Under the pieces are notes generated by a model. The model was not told where the DNA came from, did not search any database, and worked only from the letters and a program-made list of their open reading frames with translations. The position numbers were made by a program, and so were the translations under genes. A stretch of 34,860 bases of DNA from Candidatus Stahliibacteriota bacterium (GTDB lineage: Bacteria; Hydrothermota; Tepidihabitantia; B3-TA06), in the NCBI GenBank assembly GCA_030670165.1, contig DAOVCF010000003.1, forward strand, positions 1 through 34,860, in the 5' to 3' direction. Positions 16,622 to 22,484 of this stretch are shown here, one piece after another; the stretch's first letter is position 1, and each line of letters opens with the position of its first letter.

Positions 16622-18043
16622 CTATTCGACCAGTACGACCTTTCCTGCGGTCGCACTGCCCGAAGAGGAACGGATAAAGTAGACGCCAAGCTCGTAACAC
16701 CCGTAACACCCGTAACACTTCCCCCAGGTGATCATTCCAGATGACTCGGTAGCGTGCAGCTCGTCCACCTTGCGGCCAGTTGCGTCAAAGATGGAAGCAT
16801 GAAAGCCTTGTGGGTGATCCGCGTAGCGCAGTACAATCTGTGGGCCGATGGAAGTTACCAGCTTCCAGTTTGGTGCTTCAACAACCCGATCCTCAACAAC
16901 AGCATCCACGTAACCCAGGGAATCGGTCTTGATGAGCCAAAGATCCCTTTCCTCTGCACCAGAAGGGTGAGTAGACCCCACGATGATATAACCCCCGTCG
17001 CTTGTTGCTTGAACACAGCTTCCATAGGCATGGCCTTCTCCTTTATAGGTTCTTTCCCAGCGAGGAACACCACCCAGATTCGTCTTAATCAAAACCGCCT
17101 CATCCTCAGGGTTTGACGCCACTATCACGCAGCCATCAGAAGCCAGGGCCATCGAATTGTACCAACCGTCATAATCTACCCAAATCTGGGGCGTAGGGTA
17201 TATGTAGCCATCTTCATCCGCTAAGAATAGACCTAAAGCAAAACGCATAGGCATTATTTCCCAGACCCCACTAATCATGTAATCTCCATCTTCTTTTTCA
17301 CGTACCACAAACCCTTCCGATGCCCCTCCTTCAATGTCATCAAAGGCAGCCGTCCAAAGGGTATCTCCCTGATCGTCAACCTTTAAAAGCCAAAGATCAT
17401 GTCCATATTCTTCTAAGCTGGAGGTATAGCCTGTAACTATATACCCACCATCAGAAGCCTCTTGAACGCAGTGGCCTTCATCATACCATTCTCCTCCATA
17501 GCTCCTCTCCCAAAGAATCTCTCCAAGCGAATCCAGTTTTACTAGCCAAAGATCGCTGTGTTTTCTGCCAGTAATGATGTAACCGTTATCTGTGGTTTGT
17601 TCTATCCAGTTACCTCCTTGCCCCCAGGAGCCTGTTCCCTCATATGTTTGAGTCCACAAGGTGTCTCCAAGGAAATCAGTCTTTAGAAGCCAGGTTATGG
17701 GTAGTCCTGAATCGACCGGGAAAGTCCCTCCAAGGATGATGTAGGCGCCGTCAAAGGTTTGACGCACCCGGAACCCCCAATCCCGGTTCTTGCTTCCGTA
17801 TATCTTTGTCCAGACCGTATCCCCCAAAGGATCGGTTTTTAAAAGCCAGAGATCGCTCTCTCCCGCACCGAATGAGCGAGTATATCCTGTGATAACGTAA
17901 CCTCCGTCATCTGTTTGCTCAACACATCGACCTGCATCGAAACCTACACCGCCGTAGGTGCGTGTCCAGCCGGCGTAGATTGTCTTAGGTATGACGGCAA
18001 ACGTTGTAGCCGACAGTAGAATGAATAAGGGCTTCCTACACAT
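16622..18043 (-). CDS. Secreted repeat protein with C-terminal sorting domain
   Basis: A 473-residue exported protein paralogous to 5220-6374. A signal peptide (MCRKPLFILLSATTFAVIPKTIYA) is followed by about seven diverged units of the W-x-R-x-YGG ... GGYxIxGxTxSxG ... DLWLLKTDxxGDT type, probably a beta-propeller. The C-terminal 80 residues (VLRYADHPQGFHASIFDATGRKVDEL ... GVYFIRSSS ... GKVVLVE) form a type A-like sorting domain, but it is interrupted by CYGCYGCY, encoded by a three-copy nonamer repeat. The start at 18043 is chosen because AGGAGG lies five bases upstream and the signal peptide begins there; an in-frame upstream ATG at 18097 lacks these. It has its own promoter at 18129-18156. 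Confidence 0.84.
   Translation of the reverse strand: MCRKPLFILLSATTFAVIPKTIYAGWTRTYGGVGFDAGRCVEQTDDGGYVITGYTRSFGAGESDLWLLKTDPLGDTVWTKIYGSKNRDWGFRVRQTFDGAYIILGGTFPVDSGLPITWLLKTDFLGDTLWTQTYEGTGSWGQGGNWIEQTTDNGYIITGRKHSDLWLVKLDSLGEILWERSYGGEWYDEGHCVQEASDGGYIVTGYTSSLEEYGHDLWLLKVDDQGDTLWTAAFDDIEGGASEGFVVREKEDGDYMISGVWEIMPMRFALGLFLADEDGYIYPTPQIWVDYDGWYNSMALASDGCVIVASNPEDEAVLIKTNLGGVPRWERTYKGEGHAYGSCVQATSDGGYIIVGSTHPSGAEERDLWLIKTDSLGYVDAVVEDRVVEAPNWKLVTSIGPQIVLRYADHPQGFHASIFDATGRKVDELHATESSGMITWGKCYGCYGCYELGVYFIRSSSGSATAGKVVLVE
16693..16719. repeat. Three-copy nonamer tandem repeat inside a coding region
   Basis: CGTAACACC, CGTAACACC and CGTAACACT in a row. On the coding (minus) strand it gives the in-frame peptide CYGCYGCY within the sorting domain. 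The same unit occurs at 33147-33173 and, as variants, at 32420-32456. Confidence 0.9.
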
Positions 18044-18128
18044 TGCATCCTCCTGGTTTTTGCCGGTTGCCCGGCGTTTACCTGAGCCAAAGACCATCTT
18101 GTAAAAACCGCTCTATGTCATTTTATCT

Positions 18129-18156
18129 ATAATAGGTTGATTTTAGGGTTTGTCAA
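18129..18156 (-). promoter_or_regulatory. Promoter of the second repeat-protein gene
   Basis: On the minus strand TTGACA (18156-18151) and TATTAT (18134-18129) are spaced by 16 bp. The predicted start near 18122 gives a leader of about 80 nt ending in AGGAGG. Confidence 0.72.
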
Positions 18157-18214
18157 GCAGGAAAAACCCGAAATTATCAGAAAAGCACAACAGATTCGTG
18201 GGGTGAAAAGAATG

Positions 18215-18242
18215 TTGACAACTTATCTTGACGGAGTAGAAT
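18215..18242 (+). promoter_or_regulatory. Promoter of tRNA-Thr
   Basis: TTGACA (18215-18220), 16 bp, TAGAAT (18237-18242). Transcription should begin about 6 nt before the mature 5' end of the tRNA. Confidence 0.7.
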
Positions 18243-18255
18243 TCCGATAGACTAT

Positions 18256-18329
18256 TCCGGAGTAGCTCAGTTGGTCAGAGCAGCGGTTTTGTAAACCGCA
18301 GGTCGGGGGTTCGACTCCCTTCTCCGGCT
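18256..18329 (+). tRNA. tRNA-Thr (anticodon UGU), no encoded CCA
   Basis: A cloverleaf can be drawn: acceptor TCCGGAG/CTCCGGC, D arm GCTC-AGTTGGTCA-GAGC, anticodon stem GCGGT/ACCGC with loop TTTGTAA (anticodon TGT), and T arm GGGGG-TTCGACT-CCCTT with two G-U pairs. The first acceptor pair is U1-C72, a mismatch where G1-C72 is expected. The discriminator is T, followed directly by a T-run (TTTTTT-like), so CCA must be added enzymatically and the T-run may end the transcript. Confidence 0.93.
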
Positions 18330-18339
18330 TTTTTCTCGG

Positions 18340-18367
18340 TTGACAATCCTGTCACCTGGTGTAAAAT
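18340..18367 (+). promoter_or_regulatory. Promoter of tRNA-Tyr
   Basis: TTGACA (18340-18345), 16 bp, TAAAAT (18362-18367), beginning 11 bp after the tRNA-Thr gene. The two tRNAs therefore appear to be separately transcribed. Confidence 0.7.
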
Positions 18368-18393
18368 TTAGGTCCGAATAATCTTAAATGATC

Positions 18394-18476
18394 GGGTAGG
18401 TACCCAAGTGGCCAAAGGGGGCAGACTGTAAATCTGCTGGCGAATGCCTTCGGGGGTTCGAATCCTCCCCTGCCCA
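18394..18476 (+). tRNA. tRNA-Tyr (anticodon GUA), no encoded CCA
   Basis: Acceptor GGGTAGG/CCTGCCC is fully paired (one G-U), the anticodon stem is GCAGA/TCTGC with loop CTGTAAA (anticodon GTA), a long class II variable arm follows (TGGCGAATGCCTTCGG region), and the T arm is GGGGG-TTCGAAT-CCTCC. The discriminator is A; the next bases are TTA, so CCA is not encoded. Confidence 0.96.
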
Positions 18477-18563
18477 TTATTCTTCCTTTCAAAAGATGTG
18501 GCAAATAAGCTGGACAGAAGATGGACAAAAGGTGGACAAATCAAGGACAATTTCCCCGGGGTT

Positions 18564-18592
18564 CCCATAAAGCTACGAAGTAGATTTATGGG
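18564..18592. other. 13-bp hairpin between tRNA-Tyr and the IS30 remnant
   Basis: CCCATAAAGCTAC and GTAGATTTATGGG pair over 13 bp with one mismatch and a GAA loop. It is followed on the plus strand by an A-run (GTAAAAAAAG), so it is not an intrinsic terminator for the tRNA transcript. The flanking 18480-18563 holds only short TGGACA-type repeats and no gene. Confidence 0.5.
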
Positions 18593-18630
18593 GTAAAAAA
18601 AGTGGGACAAGGCGCGACTGCGTCGCAATT

Positions 18631-18673
18631 ACAGATTACAGATTGAAGATTCAAGATTGAAAGATTTAAAGAT
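18631..18673. repeat. Heptamer array of the NNAGATT type
   Basis: Six contiguous units: ACAGATT, ACAGATT, GAAGATT, CAAGATT, GAAAGATT and TAAAGAT. The array sits just past the 3' end of the transposase remnant and next to a GCGAC-TGC-GTCGC mini-hairpin. It is an intergenic tandem repeat of unknown role. Confidence 0.8.
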
Positions 18674-18686
18674 AGCTCCGCAAGCG

Positions 18687-19340
18687 TCATCCTTCGGTAG
18701 CGAAGTCGGTCTTCTTTGGCAAATACTGCCTGACCAGACCATTGGTGTGCTCGTTGGTTCCTCTCTGCCATGAAGAGTAAGGTTCGTAGAAGAAGCACCG
18801 GATGTCTGTTTCTTTAGAGATGACTTCATGCTCAGCATTCTCTGGGCCATTGTCAAGAGTTAGAGTGCGGCGAGCGTCTTTTGGAAAGCGGATCAAACAG
18901 TTGATCATCGCCTGGGAGGTTAAAGAAGCAGTTCTGGCATCCAACCTCTCGACCTGAACCAACCTGCTTGAGCGTTCTACCATGGTTAATATAGCCGCCC
19001 TGCTCCGGCGTGAGATCAAGGTGTCTGCCTCCCAGTCCCCAAACCTAGCTCTGGTCTCAACTTCAGACGGCCGGTGCTCTATCCCTATCCTGCCCGCTAT
19101 CTGTTCCGGCGAGGAGTCTTCCTTGAGCTTGGACACCACGTAATCCCTGATCTTATCGTTCTTTAATCGCATCCTGCGGCTCGCCTTTGACCTGCGCTTA
19201 TCCGCTCGCACCTGAGCACGGTGGTCTATGTAGGAGTGGTGGACAGGCGATCTGTTGCGCCGCAACTCACGCGAGATGGTAGAGGGACTCCTGCCTAAAA
19301 CACGGTCCATCTCTCGAATAGATCGCCCGTCTCTACGCAT
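18687..19340 (-). pseudogene. IS30-family transposase remnant with internal deletion
   Basis: The 217-residue frame shows IS30 landmarks: helix-turn-helix SIREMDRVLGRSPSTISRELRRN, then SSPEQIAGRI, and a DDE domain with GDWEADT (Asp106), TLDNGPEN (Asp163) and RGTNEHTNGLVRQYLPK (Glu197). Complete relatives have roughly 320-380 residues. Here the stretch that normally follows SPEQIAGRL (the SHETIYRYIY region and basic linker) is missing, so SSPEQIAGRI runs straight into IEHRPSEVETRARFGDWE. The C-terminus stops at TDFATEG, before the usual LNNRPRK segment, and an in-frame TAG lies four codons before the first ATG. It is therefore almost surely inactive. The 5' end of the element may be near 19470-19494, where GGTGTTGCACTTC resembles IS30-type ends; no matching inverted repeat is seen on the other side. 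Confidence 0.85.
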
Positions 19341-19355
19341 CGTATCTATACCCTA

Positions 19356-19374
19356 TGAGCGCATAAAGCGCTCA
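19356..19374. other. 7-bp perfect hairpin upstream of the IS30 remnant
   Basis: TGAGCGC and GCGCTCA with an ATAAA loop, immediately 5' of the transposase frame. The rest of 19375-19499 shows remnant-like sequence and a longer-range CTCAAGG/CCTTGAG dyad, with no gene. Confidence 0.5.
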
Positions 19375-19499
19375 AGGGGCACGCTGTCACCTCACGCTCC
19401 TTGAGTCCAAGATGTTGGTATCTTGAGTGCATACATCCTCAGGATAACGAAATCCCTCTCGCTTTCCAAGGTGTTGCACTTCATTATTGAACCCACGAC

Positions 19500-19527
19500 T
19501 TGCATAGTGAGTACAACCCAGTAGACT
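19500..19527 (+). promoter_or_regulatory. Weak candidate promoter of the cation exchanger
   Basis: TTGCAT (19500-19505), 16 bp, TAGACT (19522-19527), then 6 nt to the ATG at 19534. The boxes match the consensus poorly, but the spacing repeats the leaderless layout of glmS and mazG. It lies next to the presumed end of the IS30 remnant. Confidence 0.3.
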
Positions 19528-19533
19528 TTGCTG

Positions 19534-20553
19534 ATGATCTGGTTGTGGGTGCAATTCTTGGTATGTGTGGGGGTGATCGTTGCCGCCGGCACCTATCTCG
19601 TTAAGTTCGGCGACGTGATCGCGGAACGCACCAAGCTGGGAAGACTCTGGGCGGGGGCGATTCTCGTGGCCACCGCCACCTCGTTACCTGAACTCTTCAC
19701 CGGCGTCAGCTCCGTTCTCATATTTGACGTTCCGGATATCGCGGTAGGCACCCTGCTCGGCTCCTGCGTCTTTAATCTGCTTCTTCTGGTCATCCTTGAC
19801 TTTGCCTCCAAGAAAACATCGTTCTTTGACGGGGTTCATCCGGCATACATCGTAGAAACATCTTTCTCATTGGTTATGGTAGCAATCGTTGCTCTGGGGT
19901 TGTTCTTGTGCAATGCTTTGGAGTGCTTCCCTTGGGTTTGGCCTGGGAGCTTTCTTATTCCGATTATATACGTCTTTGCTGTACGCATCACTATGAGGGA
20001 AGGCAGGTATCCTCCCTATACCCAGGAGATGGTTGTCAGAGAAGAACCCAAGCCGAAGAACCGCTCCAAACGGAGACCTGTCAGTTTAGGCAAAGCCATA
20101 CTTGGCTATGCGATCTCGGCTGTTCTGGTTATCGCTGTTTCCCTGTGGCTGCCCGGGGTGGCCGCGCGGATCGCCGCCCGAACCGGCATCGGTACCAGCG
20201 TCATCGGCGGCATCCTGGTGGCGCTCACCACCTCCTTGCCCGAAATCGTCACCACCCTGGCCGCGTTACGCATCGGCGCGGCGGATATGGCGTTCTCCAA
20301 CGTGGTCGGCTCCAACATGTTCAACATGCTGATACTTTCGGTGGACGACATGCTCTACTTCAAGGGACCGATCACATCACACGTGTCCTCAATCAACCTC
20401 GCCACCGCCGTTATCGTTATGGGTATGACCGGGGTGGTGATCACCGCGCTCGCCGTGCGCAGACAGCGTAAGTTTCTCAGACTCTCCTGGGCCAGCTGGG
20501 CGCTGGTGGCAGGGTTTATCATAAACATCATCCTGGTGGTCTCCTCAAAGTAA
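19534..20553 (+). CDS. Sodium/calcium exchanger family (CaCA) membrane protein
   Basis: A 339-residue antiporter-like protein with two homologous alpha-repeats. The first, GAILVATATSLPELFTGVSS (about 41-60), and the second, IGGILVALTTSLPEIVTTL (near 225-245), carry the TSLPE signature that forms the ion-binding site, with NVVGSNMFNMLIL after the second. About ten transmembrane helices are split by a basic hydrophilic loop (REEPKPKNRSKRRPVSLGK), as in YrbG-like proteins. It likely exchanges Ca2+ or another cation for Na+ or H+. ATG at 19534 is chosen; TTG at 19528 is possible. No Shine-Dalgarno is visible. It lies directly beside a transposon remnant and is followed by glmS, which has its own promoter. 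Confidence 0.88.
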   Translation: MIWLWVQFLVCVGVIVAAGTYLVKFGDVIAERTKLGRLWAGAILVATATSLPELFTGVSSVLIFDVPDIAVGTLLGSCVFNLLLLVILDFASKKTSFFDGVHPAYIVETSFSLVMVAIVALGLFLCNALECFPWVWPGSFLIPIIYVFAVRITMREGRYPPYTQEMVVREEPKPKNRSKRRPVSLGKAILGYAISAVLVIAVSLWLPGVAARIAARTGIGTSVIGGILVALTTSLPEIVTTLAALRIGAADMAFSNVVGSNMFNMLILSVDDMLYFKGPITSHVSSINLATAVIVMGMTGVVITALAVRRQRKFLRLSWASWALVAGFIINIILVVSSK

Positions 20554-20636
20554 GCTGCACGAGGGCTCAAGCAGAGGGCAAGTTTGGGTATTAAAAATGA
20601 CATAAAAGCCTTCCGTATCCGCGGCTGGTTTTGTCC

Positions 20637-20664
20637 TTGACAAGGAATGTGGGGTGGGTATCAT
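20637..20664 (+). promoter_or_regulatory. Leaderless promoter of glmS and downstream envelope operon
   Basis: TTGACA (20637-20642), 16 bp, TATCAT (20659-20664), then 8 nt and ATG at 20673. There is no ribosome-binding site and no space for a glmS ribozyme. The preceding 20554-20636 holds no gene. Confidence 0.78.
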
Positions 20665-20672
20665 TAAGTTCC

Positions 20673-22481
20673 ATGTGTGGATTCTTTGCAATCTCCTTCT
20701 CCAGCCAACGTGCCGATCTCGGTAAGATACTCTACCGGGCCGGAACAAGGCTTGCTTACCGCGGATACGATACTGCAGGGGTGGCGACTATCTCTGAAGG
20801 CGGGAGGCTTGATCTCAGAAAGGACGCGGGTGAGGTCGAAGAACTCAACGAAAAGCTGGGGTTCTCGGAGATGACAGGTCAGCGCGGGATAATCCAGCTT
20901 CGTTGGGCCACTTTTGGATTTCCTAATCATCAAAACTCCCAGCCCCATCACGATTGCCGCAGGTTTCTCGTGGGGGCCCACAACGGGAACATAATCAACA
21001 CCCGCAGCCTGCGCGATGAGCTTTCCTCAAACGGTCATATACTGCTCGGTGAGAACGACGGCGAGGTGATACTGCATCTTTTGGAGGAACCTTTCTATCG
21101 TAGCAGGAATCTTGTCTATGCGGCCAAGGAGGCTGCTGCCAGAATGAAGGGTGCCTATGCTTACGTTACTACCTCCCTTGACGGCGACGGGTTCGTGTCG
21201 GTAAAGAACGGTTCTTCGCTTTTCCTGGGAGTCGGGGATGGATTTCGTTGTGTTTGCAGCGATCTGGTTGCCATCCTTGACCTTACCCGAAACGTGATAC
21301 AGCTTCAGGACGAAGACCTTGTCCACTTCACCTCGGATTCCCACAGGATTTACAATATCCGAAATATAGATGACCCGATCGAGCGGGAAACGCAGACCCT
21401 TTCCATTACCCCTGAGGAGATAACCAAGGGTGACTACCCCCATTTTATGCTCAAGGAGATTCACGAGATTCCTTCGAAGGCTCAAGAACTCATACGTTAT
21501 CTTCCCAAAGCAGAACATACTTCCACGGTGATTGAGAAGCTTGCATCTGCGCGAAGGGTTTTCTTCGTGGGTGCTGGTTCATCGCACTTTGCAGGGCTTT
21601 TAGGCTCGTTCTACTTCGGACGACTGGCCAAGATTCCGGTAACCCCCTCATTTGGCAGCGAGTTTCTGGAGAAGTATAAGGACTGTGTTGATGAACGAGA
21701 TGTAGTCCTTCTGATCTCCCAGAGCGGGGAAACCAAAGATATAAAGAACGTTCTTGACGCAATCCAGAATCGAACCCAGATTATCTCACTTGTGAACAAC
21801 ATCGGCTCAACCCTTGCCATGCGTTCGAGTTACGTTCTGCCAATAGCCTCCGATCTGGAGATAGCCGTGCCTGCAACCAAGACCTACGTTAACCAGGTTA
21901 TTGCCCTGCTCTACCTGGCGCTCAAGATTGCGCAGACTAAAGGCACGAACGGGCTTTCGGCACGCGAGTTCCTCGCTTTGCCCGATATGCTGCAGACCGT
22001 TCTCGACGATGAAGAGAAGATAGCACCATTTGTTGATTCCCTTATCAACTGGCCTGATGCCTACTATCTGGGTTACGGGATGAGCTATCCTGTGGTGCTT
22101 GAAGGGGCGCTCAAGATGAAGGAGATAACCTATCTCCATGTGGAAGGGATGTATTCCGGGGAGTTCAAGCATGGTTCTATCTCGCGACTTGAGAAAGGCT
22201 ATCCAGTGCTATTTGTGGTTTCTGCGCCTGAGAAGTACTACGTGCTTTCCCATGTTAACGAGGTCCGCACCCGCAAGGGCAGGGTTTTGACCATAGGTCC
22301 ACCCGATGAGGAGCTTGAGGCGGAATCCGATCTCTACTTCAAGTTGCCCCAGGCTCACCCGGTGCTCATGCCCATCCTTTCGACCGTTCCCCTGTACATG
22401 ATTGCCTATAGAACCGCGGTGGGTAGAGGGTTTAACCCGGATCGGCCTCGCAACATCTCAAAGACCATAACAGTGGATTAG
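20673..22481 (+). CDS. glmS: Glutamine-fructose-6-phosphate aminotransferase (isomerizing)
   Basis: Makes glucosamine 6-phosphate from fructose 6-phosphate and glutamine, the first step to UDP-GlcNAc. The 602-residue protein starts MCGFFAI, so Cys2 becomes the N-terminal nucleophile of the glutaminase domain; this fixes the start. LAYRGYDTAGVA and AHNGNIIN follow. Two SIS domains come next (GAGSSHFAGLLGSFYFGRLA, SQSGETKD, AVPATKTYVNQV; LEGALKMKEITYLHVEGMYSGEFKHG) and the C-terminus is NPDRPRNISKTITV. Two usual histidines of the glutaminase domain differ: RWATFG instead of RWATHG and NSQPH instead of NAHPH. It heads a run with the three following envelope genes; the next start is 3 bp after its stop. 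Confidence 0.93.
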   Translation: MCGFFAISFSSQRADLGKILYRAGTRLAYRGYDTAGVATISEGGRLDLRKDAGEVEELNEKLGFSEMTGQRGIIQLRWATFGFPNHQNSQPHHDCRRFLVGAHNGNIINTRSLRDELSSNGHILLGENDGEVILHLLEEPFYRSRNLVYAAKEAAARMKGAYAYVTTSLDGDGFVSVKNGSSLFLGVGDGFRCVCSDLVAILDLTRNVIQLQDEDLVHFTSDSHRIYNIRNIDDPIERETQTLSITPEEITKGDYPHFMLKEIHEIPSKAQELIRYLPKAEHTSTVIEKLASARRVFFVGAGSSHFAGLLGSFYFGRLAKIPVTPSFGSEFLEKYKDCVDERDVVLLISQSGETKDIKNVLDAIQNRTQIISLVNNIGSTLAMRSSYVLPIASDLEIAVPATKTYVNQVIALLYLALKIAQTKGTNGLSAREFLALPDMLQTVLDDEEKIAPFVDSLINWPDAYYLGYGMSYPVVLEGALKMKEITYLHVEGMYSGEFKHGSISRLEKGYPVLFVVSAPEKYYVLSHVNEVRTRKGRVLTIGPPDEELEAESDLYFKLPQAHPVLMPILSTVPLYMIAYRTAVGRGFNPDRPRNISKTITVD

Positions 22482-22484
22482 ATT

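Noticed and set aside
18580-18600. Intrinsic terminator after tRNA-Tyr
   Set aside because: The 13-bp hairpin is followed by an A-run rather than a T-run on the transcribed strand.
18368-18628. Minus-strand reading frame over the tRNA-Tyr gene
   Set aside because: It runs antisense through a clear tRNA and shows no protein-like pattern.
20554-20672. glmS ribozyme or riboswitch upstream of glmS
   Set aside because: The promoter is 8 nt from the ATG, so no leader long enough for the ribozyme is transcribed.
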